From JANQJD01 sp965601685 (GTDB taxonomy: Bacteria > Pseudomonadota > Alphaproteobacteria > Rhodospirillales > Rhodospirillaceae): a DNA stretch of 64,000 nucleotides. The notes beneath the pieces are model-generated. The model searched no databases, was not told the origin of the DNA, and saw nothing but the letters and a program-made list of their open reading frames with translations. The translations under genes and the position numbers were made by a program. Position 1 is the first letter of the stretch. Every line of letters begins with the position of its first letter. Of this stretch, positions 19,701-27,474 are shown piece after piece. The stretch spans positions 539,657-603,656 of the forward strand of contig CBFCWI010000002.1 in the NCBI GenBank assembly GCA_965601685.1, given 5' to 3'.

Positions 19701-20459
19701 GCCAGAAGAACGGCCTCCGCTAGATAAAGGTTCACCTGCACTACGTAAAGGTGAGAAATTCGTGCCAGTGCCTGAACCATACTTAAACAGACGCGCCTCA
19801 CGGACCCACAGATCCATGATCCCACCCTCATTCACCAGATCATCATCGATGCTCTGAATGAAGCAGGCGTGTGGCTGTGGATGTTCGTAACTGCTGGTAG
19901 CACGTACGGATTCACCAGTGCGGTGGTCTACGTAATAGTGCCCCTGGCTGGGTCCGTCTATGCCATAGGCCCAGTGCAACCCAGTATTAAACCACTGCGG
20001 TGAGTTAGGCGCGGCTATCTGACGGCATAACATGAAGCGCATCTCGTCGAAGTAAGCCAGCGCATCAGCCTCACTGTCAAAATAGCCACCTTTCCAGCCC
20101 CAGTAAGTCCACGTGCCAGCCATGCGATTGAATACCTGGCGGGCATCATGTTCGGCACCGAATCGGCTCTCTGGAGGCAGATCAGCCATGGCAACCGCAT
20201 CTGAGACATGACGCCACAGCCACGTTGGCACATCATCTTCTGGCACAGGTTTCAAACAGGCTGGGACACCAGCCTTGCGGAAATACTTCTGTGCTAAAAT
20301 ATCACAGGCCACCTGTGACCAATCGGCTGGCGCTTCCAGTCGGCCAAGCTGAAACACTAACGAGCCATCTGGACTGCGAATCTCGCTCGATGTGGTCTTG
20401 AAGGTAATACCATCGTAGGGTGACTGGCTCTCGACAGTATAAACTCTCGTGACTCGCAT
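16776..20459 (-). CDS. nrdJ: Vitamin B12-dependent (class II) ribonucleotide reductase
   Basis: A 1227-aa adenosylcobalamin-dependent ribonucleotide reductase of the large alphaproteobacterial type, reducing ribonucleotides for DNA synthesis. Visible landmarks are LFKYGSGTGTNFSPLRS, SGGTTRRAAKMVIVDIDHPD, the NPCSEYMFLDDTACNLASLNL active-site region carrying a catalytic Cys, and GYRNAQVSVVAPTGTIGLVMD. The extreme C-terminus CSECGNFTLIRNGTC-x-x-C has the paired CxxC zinc-finger/redox motifs that recycle the enzyme. The frame extends to 20501, but the ATG at 20457-20459 gives the normal RVTRVYTVESQSPYDGI start. No class I (nrdAB) or III enzyme is in the window. It creates a need for cobalamin, matching cobB. 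Confidence 0.95.
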   Translation of the reverse strand: MRVTRVYTVESQSPYDGITFKTTSSEIRSPDGSLVFQLGRLEAPADWSQVACDILAQKYFRKAGVPACLKPVPEDDVPTWLWRHVSDAVAMADLPPESRFGAEHDARQVFNRMAGTWTYWGWKGGYFDSEADALAYFDEMRFMLCRQIAAPNSPQWFNTGLHWAYGIDGPSQGHYYVDHRTGESVRATSSYEHPQPHACFIQSIDDDLVNEGGIMDLWVREARLFKYGSGTGTNFSPLRSAGEPLSSGGRSSGLMSFLKIGDRAAGAIKSGGTTRRAAKMVIVDIDHPDIEAFIDWKIMEERKIAAMIAGSRVCNIHLNAIMRACASDSCDPQINQALQEALVAARQVMIPESYLQRTIQFARQGFTTITFPILDSDWDAEAYMTVSGQNSNNTVRVPDSFLDAVLADQDWLLRRRVDGRAQKKVRAAALWEQIGEAAWQCADPGLQFDTTINAWHTCPASGRISASNPCSEYMFLDDTACNLASLNLYAFYRVDGHFDIAAFRHAVRLWILTLEIAVLMAQFPSRRIAELSYRYRTLGLGYANAGGLLMALGLPYDSHAGRALIAGITALITGIAYSTSAEIAACLGPFPGFVNNRDQMLRVVRNHRRAVHGLTEGYEDLRVLPVPFNGCPDVVLAEAARAAWDEALSLGEAYGYRNAQVSVVAPTGTIGLVMDCDTTGIEPDFSLVKFKKLSGGGYFKIINRMAPAALRALGYNEGQIAAIVRYAIGAGTLREAPGINHQILRARGFDDNSVNAIERAAAAAFDIRFIFNRWSLGSDFCHHTLHLSAEQLADPRFDMLAELGFTPEQIEAANTYCCGAMTVEGAPALKPEHLSVFDCASLCGRWGTRFLSTEAHIRMMAAVQPFVSGAISKTINMPITATVEDCKAAYLLAWQLGLKAIALYRDGSKLSQPLQARLLAEGGNGMDKMVILQPAAAQAASVAERIVEKVMTQPNRQRLPHRRKGYTQKASIGGHKVYLRTGEYEDGRLGEIFIDMHKEGAAFRSLMNNFAIAISIGLQYGVPLEEYVEAFTFTQFDPSGAVTGNDAIKMATSILDYIFRELAISYLSRNDLAHVEPQDLLPDPLSRGYKEGNLPANGYISYMLERIASHGYVRSSNLYAALANHQSSPPQTTQQDAQNGHVLAASQYQCDDNVENMPVLQTAGRPAANSEATALSLSHLQPQTLLAREAQMRGYEGASCSECGNFTLIRNGTCLQCDTCGTTSGCN

Positions 20460-21245
20460 GGTGTCCCGTTCCCCCGTTCTTTTCCTCGCCAACGCGGGCA
20501 ATGTCGTGTCGTGCTAATATGACGGCATACTAACCAAGTGTAGTATCTCGATGTATCTATAGATACTATATACAGATTTCTTTTCTTTGCAAGAAAAAAA
20601 TCGCATAAAGAAGCTAGGCGAGACACATTTCCAAACCCACACCGCGTTGTAAGCTTTCCCTTTATCAATCATCTGCAAAGCCATGAGGATAGGCTACTGA
20701 CTCCATCGCAGTTGAGCTAGTGATATGTGCAGCGGTGTCACTAATAGCAGTCAAAGATATCACCGCCTGGCAAGAATACGAAAACATTAGAGAATCCACC
20801 TCAATTAGGATTGAGAGACTGAGGTATGCATACGGATGTTCATGCTGGCCTGGGTGTTGACTCGACTCCAGTCGACTCTACATAGGGGATAAGTACTACG
20901 AACAAAGTGGGTACCTAGGTTGTATGAACGACTGTGTGAATAGTCTGAGCTCATAGCTGCAATCTCATAGAACGTGTTATGCTAGCCAGTCTCTGCTTTT
21001 ATGTGGCGTTCGAAAATCTGTAGGAGTCATGGGCTGAAACGTGGCCTTTCCACGTCAAGAGAAGAGCGACTGCAGGAGAAACAGGAGCGGGTTAGCCCTC
21101 GTGAGTCGCAACGGTGTACCAGACGGTTGCCGATTAGATTGCATCGTTTCCCTTCCTTGGAGCGTATACTACCTTTGCCCTTTAGCATCGTGTGTGTGTT
21201 CTGTGGAACCCCCCGTTTGTGAATTCTCATATATACATTGATCTT
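20460..21245. other. 0.8-kb region upstream of nrdJ and lnt, no gene
   Basis: The divergent nrdJ and lnt genes are separated by a region without a recognisable gene. I looked for a cobalamin riboswitch core upstream of nrdJ and did not find one. Two symmetrical elements close to nrdJ are listed separately. The rest shows no structure that I can name. Confidence 0.5.
20553..20602. promoter_or_regulatory. Palindrome plus AT-rich hairpin upstream of nrdJ
   Basis: GTATCTATAGATAC (20553-20566) is a perfect 14-bp palindrome, and 20575-20602 folds into a 12-bp AT-rich stem (arms GATTT-TTTTCTT and AAGAAAA-AAATC with one bulged C, loop TGC). They lie about 95-145 bases upstream of the nrdJ start and could form an operator or mRNA-leader structure. 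No known binding-site consensus is matched, so the role is open. Confidence 0.35.
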
Positions 21246-22802
21246 GTGGCTTTGCGTGTGCGCAGCCTATCTGGCTGGCGTCGCAGTGTCCTAGCTATTA
21301 CCTTGGGCAGCGGGCTAGCAGCGGTTGCTATGCCACCAGCTGGAATCTGGCCAGTGTTGCTAGTCACTTTTTCTGGCCTTGTCTGGCTCCTTGATGATGC
21401 GGCGAAAAGCAACCAGCATGCTTTTGTTACCGGGTGGTGGTTTGGGGCTGGTTTTTTCTCTACCAGCTCGTATTGGATAGCGTGTGCCTTTCTTGTGAAT
21501 CCGGAGTCATTCGCCTGGATGATTCCCTTTGCCCTAGCTACCTTGACTGCTGGTTTAGCCCTCTTTACTGGCTTAGCTGCCTGGTTAACTGTGACAATAT
21601 CGCGGCCAGGACCACAGAGGGGCATTGCTCTAGCTGGTACCTGGACAATGAGTGAGATGATGCGTGGGGCACTAGGTTTCCCCTGGAATCCAATAGCTCA
21701 TGCCTGGACTAATGTCGACTCTATGCTGCAATCTGCAGCCGTTTTTGGAGTGTACGGTACGAGTCTCATGACTGTTTTGATGACAGCTGTACCGGCTACC
21801 CTAGTCGGCAGTAAGGCAATGACAGGCAGACAACGTATAGGAGTAATTGTTGCTGTCATAGGATTATGGACACTTTTGTTTGGAGCAGGTACTACACGTT
21901 TAAATATCATTGATAGAGACTCGCAATTTTCTAAAGTAGAGAATGTTAAACTACGTCTCGTGCAACCAAACACGAATCAGTCTCTGCGCTGGGTGCCAGA
22001 GCTGCGCACAAAACACTTTTTACAGCAGATTGCAATGAGTCTAGGGCCGGGATTTGAAAAGATCACACACGTCATTTGGCCTGAAACAGCATCAGCTTTC
22101 TCTCTAGATTGGCATGCGGAGGCGCGCCAGTTAGTAGCTAAAGCAGTGCCACCAGGTGGTGCGGTGCTAACTGGTGTGATGCGCACGACACCTCCCATAA
22201 TGACATCAGCACGCTTCTGGAATAGTCTTATGGCGATCAATCATAAAGGAAGCATCGTTGCACTCTACGACAAAGCACATCTTGTGCCATTTGGAGAATA
22301 TATTCCTATTATTGGTTTACTGTCACTACCTAAAATGACTGTTGGCTCTACAGATTTCTCTCCTGGATTAGGTATACAAACAATGACTGTGCCTGGTATC
22401 CCTCCCCTAAGCCCGCTCATCTGTTATGAAGTGATTTTTCCAGGGGCAGTGGTAGAACGTACTGGGCACACGCGATGGATGCTCAATATAACCAACGATG
22501 CATGGTTTGGTATGAGTGCTGGGCCATATCAGCACTTTGCCAGTGCACGCTGGCGTGCAGTCGAGGAGGGGCTACCCTTAGTACGAGTTGCCGTCACGGG
22601 CATATCCGGCGTTATAGATCCCTATGGCAGAATTGTCGAGGTCATTGATCTCGGCATCATGGGGGCACGGGATGTCTCCTTGCCTATGGCCTTGCAGAAA
22701 GCACCGCTCTTTGCGCAGTGGGGTAATACTATCGCCACTGCTCTGATCGTCATCTGTTTTGGGACATCGCTGATGTTGAGGGGCCACAGGCGACGTAGTT
22801 AA
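21246..22802 (+). CDS. lnt: Apolipoprotein N-acyltransferase
   Basis: A 518-aa inner-membrane enzyme that adds the third acyl chain to lipoproteins. An N-terminal block of hydrophobic helices (to about residue 205) precedes a nitrilase-fold domain with the catalytic triad: Glu in WPETAS near residue 279, Lys in YDKAHLVPFGEYIP near 343 and Cys in PLICYEVIFPG near 392. ITNDAWFG and HFASARWRAVEEG follow as in the family. The frame opens at 21192; I prefer the GTG at 21246, because the residues before it do not resemble the family, but no ribosome binding site confirms this. In other alphaproteobacteria lnt follows ybeY and corC, missing here; the xre gene downstream is the usual neighbour. Confidence 0.92.
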   Translation: MALRVRSLSGWRRSVLAITLGSGLAAVAMPPAGIWPVLLVTFSGLVWLLDDAAKSNQHAFVTGWWFGAGFFSTSSYWIACAFLVNPESFAWMIPFALATLTAGLALFTGLAAWLTVTISRPGPQRGIALAGTWTMSEMMRGALGFPWNPIAHAWTNVDSMLQSAAVFGVYGTSLMTVLMTAVPATLVGSKAMTGRQRIGVIVAVIGLWTLLFGAGTTRLNIIDRDSQFSKVENVKLRLVQPNTNQSLRWVPELRTKHFLQQIAMSLGPGFEKITHVIWPETASAFSLDWHAEARQLVAKAVPPGGAVLTGVMRTTPPIMTSARFWNSLMAINHKGSIVALYDKAHLVPFGEYIPIIGLLSLPKMTVGSTDFSPGLGIQTMTVPGIPPLSPLICYEVIFPGAVVERTGHTRWMLNITNDAWFGMSAGPYQHFASARWRAVEEGLPLVRVAVTGISGVIDPYGRIVEVIDLGIMGARDVSLPMALQKAPLFAQWGNTIATALIVICFGTSLMLRGHRRRS

Positions 22803-22948
22803 GGCTATAGCACGAGCCATGGCTGTGAAGGTTTTTACTACCGGCATGCGATATACAGTTGACGAGTCATGCGCTTGTATGACAAGAGTTGCCGCACGCA
22901 AGATGAGCTTGCTAATCGTTACAGGTGTCTCCTAACCAAGGATCGGCT

Positions 22949-23506
22949 ATGATTGCAGCACGCGCCATGAAAGAAACTAACTCTCCCCGTGTCTCTACAC
23001 GCGGCCGCACAGCGACGGGGAGTCCTAATCCCATCGATGTGCACGTCGGAAGCCGCGTGCGTCTTCGCCGCACGCTGCTTGGCATGAGTCAGGAGAAGCT
23101 CGGTGATGCCATCGGACTCACCTTTCAGCAGGTGCAAAAGTATGAACGGGGTGCTAATCGTATTGGGGCTAGTCGCCTATGGGACTTGAGTCGTGTTCTG
23201 GATGTACCTGTCTCTTTCTTCTTTGATGATATGATTGAAGGCACAGCGGCTCAGAGCCCGCGCATGTTAGCTGGTACAATTGAGGAACCTTCCTCGTTTG
23301 AGGCTGATCCCATGTCTAAGCGGGAGACACTTGAATTAGTCAGGGCTTATTACCGTATCACGGATCCCCAAGTCCGCAAGAGAGTCTTTGAACTCGCTAA
23401 AGCTCTTGCCAGTGCTTCTGAGGCGACGAGGTCTTTACCTGTTGGCATAGAATCGGCTCCGCTACCGATCGATGATACTGGTGAAAGTATTCAACCAATA
23501 GGGTGA
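22949..23506 (+). CDS. XRE-family helix-turn-helix regulator
   Basis: A 185-aa regulator with the near-invariant alphaproteobacterial core NPIDVHVGSRVRLRRTLLGM, SQEKLGDAIGLTFQQVQKYE, RGANRIGASRLWDLSRVLDV, ending in PVSFFFDDM; this is a Cro/C1-type HTH at about residues 30-95. The C-terminal half has TLELVRAYYRITDPQVRKRVFELAKAL. The ATG at 22949 with AAGGA about 8 bases upstream is better than the alternative at 22925. Gene order lnt-xre is conserved in alphaproteobacteria, where metK and trmB usually follow; here that continuation is lost and a gap leads to atp12. Target genes are unknown. Confidence 0.87.
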   Translation: MIAARAMKETNSPRVSTRGRTATGSPNPIDVHVGSRVRLRRTLLGMSQEKLGDAIGLTFQQVQKYERGANRIGASRLWDLSRVLDVPVSFFFDDMIEGTAAQSPRMLAGTIEEPSSFEADPMSKRETLELVRAYYRITDPQVRKRVFELAKALASASEATRSLPVGIESAPLPIDDTGESIQPIG

Positions 23507-23909
23507 TTCTTGTAGGTAGCGCTTGCGCCTCTCCTTGTCTGCTGACTATTCCGATGGCAAGGATAGGATAGTCTTGGTCGCGCTGCTTTCTTGTGCATTC
23601 ACAAGCCCCGTGTGGGGGTGGCGGAAGACGCGGGTAGAGCGCTGCCAGTCTTCCGCCTGTTTCTTTTTACAGTGCATAATGAGCTGGGTGTGTAGCGGTT
23701 TGATGTTCCTGCTGTAGCCTAGGTATCCTGTGGCCGTCACCACCCTGTGCAGCACTTGATGGAGAATCTGCTCTCTATTGTGAAAACCAGCTTTTTTGAT
23801 GACTGTGCTGCGTGCCTAGAACTCTCATTTGCTCACCGCTGTGGCCATGGGGCTATGGAGGCTTTATGAGGGCAGTAGAAAGAAGAGTCGTCTTGCTCGC
23901 AGAATCAGC
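23507..23909. other. Intergenic region between xre and atp12
   Basis: No gene recognised. If the atp12 start is at 23829 the gap is about 320 bases. GGAGGCTTTATGAGGGCAG at 23861-23879 offers a well-formed ribosome binding site and ATG in another frame, which runs only 15 codons to a TGA overlapping the ATG at 23910; this could be a leader peptide coupling into atp12, or a frameshift scar. Confidence 0.4.
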
Positions 23910-24623
23910 ATGATTTGGCAGACTTTGAAGCGTCTTTATACTACAGTCAGTATAGCAGCACAGGAAGGGGGGTTTTCTGTTGTTCTCGACAGCCAACTGC
24001 TCTGTACACCTAGTGGATTACCTCTGATTGTCCCTAGCCGTTCCTTAGCTGTGGGTATTGCTGACGAGTGGCAGGTGCAGGGTAGCAAGATTCGCCCTTT
24101 CACTATGCCACTGACCCAGCTTGCTAGCACTGCCATTGACCGTATGCCTTTCCTACGGCAGGAAGGGCTTGCCACGCTTATGGCACTTGCTGCAACAGAC
24201 CTTGTATGCTATCGGGCAACCGCCCCTCCGGCGTTAGTGGAGCACCAGCAAACCCAGTGGCAGCCTTTATTGGATTGGATAGCACAGCGTTACGGAGCCT
24301 CATTGATGGTTACGGCTGGGGTTATGCCAATTGTCCAATCCCCAGTTGCACTAGCAAAACTGCACGCGATTCTCTCTGAAATGGACTCTCTACACTTAGC
24401 TGCTCTGTACCGAGCCGCTACCCTGTGCAGCTCGTTAGTGATTGCTTTAGCGCTGGTCGATGGGAATATCAGCGCAGACGTAGCTTTCGCGGCCACACAG
24501 CTTGACCTATTATTCCAGGGTGAGCATTGGGGAATCGATGACGAAGTTGCAGCGCGCCATAGCGATTTACACGCAGAGTTACACGCTCTCGTACGCTTCA
24601 CTGCATTACTCCAAGCCACATGA
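23910..24623 (+). CDS. ATP12-family F1-ATPase assembly chaperone
   Basis: An ATP12 family protein (237 aa from this start), the chaperone that assists assembly of the F1 alpha subunit in alphaproteobacteria and mitochondria. Landmarks are LKRLYTTVSIAAQEGGFSVVLD at the N-terminus, TPSGLPLIVPSRSLAVGIADEW, then MPLTQLASTAIDR and ATDLVCYRA-P, and the terminal EHWGIDDEVAARH stretch. The open frame starts at 23829; homology begins close to residue 28 of that version, so I give the internal ATG at 23910, without a clear ribosome binding site. Alphaproteobacterial lineage marker. Confidence 0.87.
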   Translation: MIWQTLKRLYTTVSIAAQEGGFSVVLDSQLLCTPSGLPLIVPSRSLAVGIADEWQVQGSKIRPFTMPLTQLASTAIDRMPFLRQEGLATLMALAATDLVCYRATAPPALVEHQQTQWQPLLDWIAQRYGASLMVTAGVMPIVQSPVALAKLHAILSEMDSLHLAALYRAATLCSSLVIALALVDGNISADVAFAATQLDLLFQGEHWGIDDEVAARHSDLHAELHALVRFTALLQAT

Positions 24624-25006
24624 CCCGTGAGAGACGATAAAAAAAAGACGCTTTATAACTGTCATAGGGATTGAGATAAACCTAGGAGAGCGTGTAGATC
24701 GATTGCAGTACAATACATCTATTAACTGTTAAAACAAACAGTATACAATCTCCTAGACGCACAAGTCTACTTTCTACATTTATGAGCGAGAAGACAGACC
24801 GGAGAGCACACAACGTCGACAGAATGTGTTGTTATTTGCTGGCTCTCTCACCAGTCGTCATCACTTTCTATCTGCTAACCTCTCACTAGCTGCTAGTTTG
24901 CAGCGGCGTTTGCATTGGCAATGCTGCATGTCTTGACTCTCTCGCGCCATTGCCATACATATTACTCCCTTTAGTAGCAAATTTGTCAGCTAAGGGCGAC
25001 AGGAAG
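24624..25006. other. Intergenic region upstream of tolC
   Basis: No gene recognised. The sequence after atp12 is AT-rich around 24660-24780, and the last bases contain AGGA just ahead of the tolC start. No terminator or promoter could be supported. Confidence 0.45.
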
Positions 25007-26401
25007 ATGAGACTACTTATTGCAGTAGTAGCCCTCTGGATAGGATACTGTAGTCGTGAGGCAGAGATAAGAGCAGAAACCCTTGAAGGAGCGCTAGCAG
25101 CGGCTTACGCGTCTAGCCCGCAACTTCTAGCTAAGCGAGCTCATAGCCGGGCTGTACATGAAGGCGTACCACAAGCACTGGCTCACTGGCGTCCCAGCCT
25201 TACCCTCACTCTGCAAGGGAGTCACGGTAGTTACGGGGACAGCAGGACATCTGCCTCTGCTCATGTCCGTACAGCGCGATTGAGCAGCGTGGGAATCACG
25301 CAAGCACTGTACCGCGGCGGTCGCACCATAGCTGCCACCACAGAAGCCGAGGCCAGAATCCAGGCAGAGTGGGCGCAGCTTCTAGAAGTCGAGCAGACGG
25401 TCTTAAGGAATGCTGCACAAGCCTACCTGGACGTCGTACAGGATGAAGCAGTCCTTGACCTTAACCTGAATAGCGAACATGTTCTGCAACAGCAACTCAC
25501 AGCAACCCGTGATCGCTTTCGGGTTGGTGAGCTCACTCAGACAGATGTAGCTCAAGCTGAAGCGCGTCTAGCACGTACCACTGCTGTTCGTCTGGCAGCT
25601 GAGGGGACATTACAGTCGAGCCGTGCCACTTATGAACAGGTAGTTGGGACCCAACCAGGGCAGCTCGTGTTTCCACACTCACCGCCCAATCTACCCCAGT
25701 CCCTTTCAGCCGCGATAGAAGCAGCTGTAGCAGTGAATCCAGCCGTCAACGCGGCCGCATACACCGCTCAAGCCGCTCAGCATGGTATTGACCAAATCCG
25801 CGGCGAGCTGCGGCCAACTGTGAGTCTAGAAGGTAGATTGAGTCGCAGCTGGAACCAGGTCTCCCATGCTTCTCGGCCAGAAGCCGCAGAGATTATACTA
25901 ACAGTTAAAGTACCCTTTTACCAGCAAGGAGCAGTTTATGCTCGACTGCGCGAGGCGCAACATACTGCCAGCCAGAGACAGCTGGAAAGTGACCAAGTAC
26001 GGCGTGTTGCTATAGAGTCTGTGACACAGGCATGGGAGGGACTACAGAGTGCCCGTGCTCAGATCGAGTCATTTCAGACTCAGATCGCTGCTGCTAAGGT
26101 AGTGCTCAACGGAGTCAAACGCGAAGCCCAGGTGGGATCGCGCACAGTGCTGGACGTACTCAATGCCGAGCAAGAATTGCTAGATTCCCGTGTCGCACTA
26201 GTACGTGCTCTACGCGATAAGTTGCAAGCAGAATACTTTTTACTTACTACGTCCGGTAGAATGACAGCAAGAAATCTTTCGCTAGAAGTTGAATTTTATG
26301 ATCCTAGCGGGCACTATCACACGGTGCGTACACAGTGGCTTGGTACCAGCTCAGACGCTGAGCGCGACGCCCATTTGGCAAACGCAACGGCGCAGCCTTA
26401 A
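25007..26401 (+). CDS. tolC: TolC-family outer membrane efflux/secretion channel
   Basis: A 464-aa outer-membrane factor that pairs with inner-membrane transporters for drug efflux or type I secretion. A signal peptide covers about residues 1-22 (RLLIAVVALWIGY). The two-fold OEP repeat is evident: first half with ETLEGALAAAYASSPQLLAKRA and GITQALYRGGRT, ATRDRFRVGELTQTDVAQAEARLA; second half with LPQSLSAAIEAAVAVNPAV and GVKREAQVGSRTVLDVLNAEQELLDSRV. The ATG at 25007 is chosen over 24950 because it starts the signal peptide and follows AGGA. It converges with phoH. In alphaproteobacteria TolC often follows a Pcm gene, not seen here. Confidence 0.9.
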   Translation: MRLLIAVVALWIGYCSREAEIRAETLEGALAAAYASSPQLLAKRAHSRAVHEGVPQALAHWRPSLTLTLQGSHGSYGDSRTSASAHVRTARLSSVGITQALYRGGRTIAATTEAEARIQAEWAQLLEVEQTVLRNAAQAYLDVVQDEAVLDLNLNSEHVLQQQLTATRDRFRVGELTQTDVAQAEARLARTTAVRLAAEGTLQSSRATYEQVVGTQPGQLVFPHSPPNLPQSLSAAIEAAVAVNPAVNAAAYTAQAAQHGIDQIRGELRPTVSLEGRLSRSWNQVSHASRPEAAEIILTVKVPFYQQGAVYARLREAQHTASQRQLESDQVRRVAIESVTQAWEGLQSARAQIESFQTQIAAAKVVLNGVKREAQVGSRTVLDVLNAEQELLDSRVALVRALRDKLQAEYFLLTTSGRMTARNLSLEVEFYDPSGHYHTVRTQWLGTSSDAERDAHLANATAQP

Positions 26402-26449
26402 AGAGGAGTTATTTATGTTTGATTGTTGACTCACCTGGCTCACCTGGGG

Positions 26450-27409
26450 TTACCCTAGCGCTTCAGGGATATCTCTATGGCTTTCGTCGTCATCTTGATA
26501 GGCCCTAACGATACGGCTTACTAATTCGTGTCGTACCACGTCCTGGTCCGTAAAGCAGACGAAGGCGACCCCGTCAACTTCTCCCAGGATGCGCACAGCT
26601 TCATGCAGACCAGATGGCATACCGATGAGTAGATCAACTTGGCTTAAGTCACCGGTTACCACCATACGCGCATTCTCACCCAGACGAGTCAGAAACATCT
26701 TCATTTGCATCGGCGTAGTGTTTTGTGCCTCGTCCAGAATGACAAAGGCGTTAGCCAACGTGCGCCCGCGCATGAATGCTAGAGGTGCCACTTCGATATT
26801 TCCGATACCCAGGCGTTTCATGACCTGTTCACCTGGTAACATGTCATAGAGAGCATCGTAGAGGGGACGGAAATAAGGGTCGATCTTTTCGTGTAAGTCC
26901 CCCGGTAAGAAGCCGAGTCGCTCACCTGCTTCTACTGCTGGTCGTGATAGTATCAATCTATCAATTTTTCCAAGTAACATCATTGATACAGCCATAGCTA
27001 CAGCTAAATAGGTTTTACCAGTTCCAGCCGGCCCGAGCCCGAACACTAGTTCGTTATCACGCATAGCCTGTAAGTAAGCCGCCTGTGCTGGCGCACGTGG
27101 TACAACGTGGCGTTTGCTAGTGCGAAGGACAAGAGCATCATTTGGCTCTAATCGAGCCATGCTATGACGCGACATATGCACAGCAGCATCTACATCATCT
27201 ATTCCTACCGTCTGGCCACGGCGGAGACGGTCATATAACGTATCCAAGACTGAACTCGCTACTTCAACTAATCCGATTTGTCCGTAAACTGTCACGGCAT
27301 TGCCGCGTAACTCAATATGCACATCGAGTTTCTGCTCTATCCTACTCATGTTAACATTCTGTGGTCCAAACATAACTTGTAATAGTATGTTGTTATCGAA
27401 TTCACGCAT
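26450..27409 (-). CDS. phoH: PhoH-family ATPase
   Basis: A 319-aa PhoH-like protein, an RNA-associated P-loop ATPase of uncertain role that usually neighbours ybeY. The N-terminal KH-like segment includes IEQKLDVHIELRGNAVTVYG; the ATPase domain has GPAGTGKTYLA (Walker A, about residue 130), LILSRPAVEAGERLGFLPGDL, FVILDEAQNTTPMQMKMFLTR (Walker B) and MVVTGDLSQVDL. The upstream in-frame start at 27442 is less likely than the ATG at 27407-27409. It follows miaB on the same strand with a 65-base gap, the conserved alphaproteobacterial order; ybeY and corC, which should come next, are missing and tolC converges instead. Confidence 0.92.
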   Translation of the reverse strand: MREFDNNILLQVMFGPQNVNMSRIEQKLDVHIELRGNAVTVYGQIGLVEVASSVLDTLYDRLRRGQTVGIDDVDAAVHMSRHSMARLEPNDALVLRTSKRHVVPRAPAQAAYLQAMRDNELVFGLGPAGTGKTYLAVAMAVSMMLLGKIDRLILSRPAVEAGERLGFLPGDLHEKIDPYFRPLYDALYDMLPGEQVMKRLGIGNIEVAPLAFMRGRTLANAFVILDEAQNTTPMQMKMFLTRLGENARMVVTGDLSQVDLLIGMPSGLHEAVRILGEVDGVAFVCFTDQDVVRHELVSRIVRAYQDDDESHRDIPEALG

Positions 27410-27474
27410 AAAAGATATTGTCTGACATATGAATAGCATCACATCCGCAACTCCTCAGAGGAAGAACATTGTTT

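Noticed and set aside
20460..20700. Cobalamin riboswitch before nrdJ
   Set aside because: The conserved B12-box core was not found on the relevant strand.
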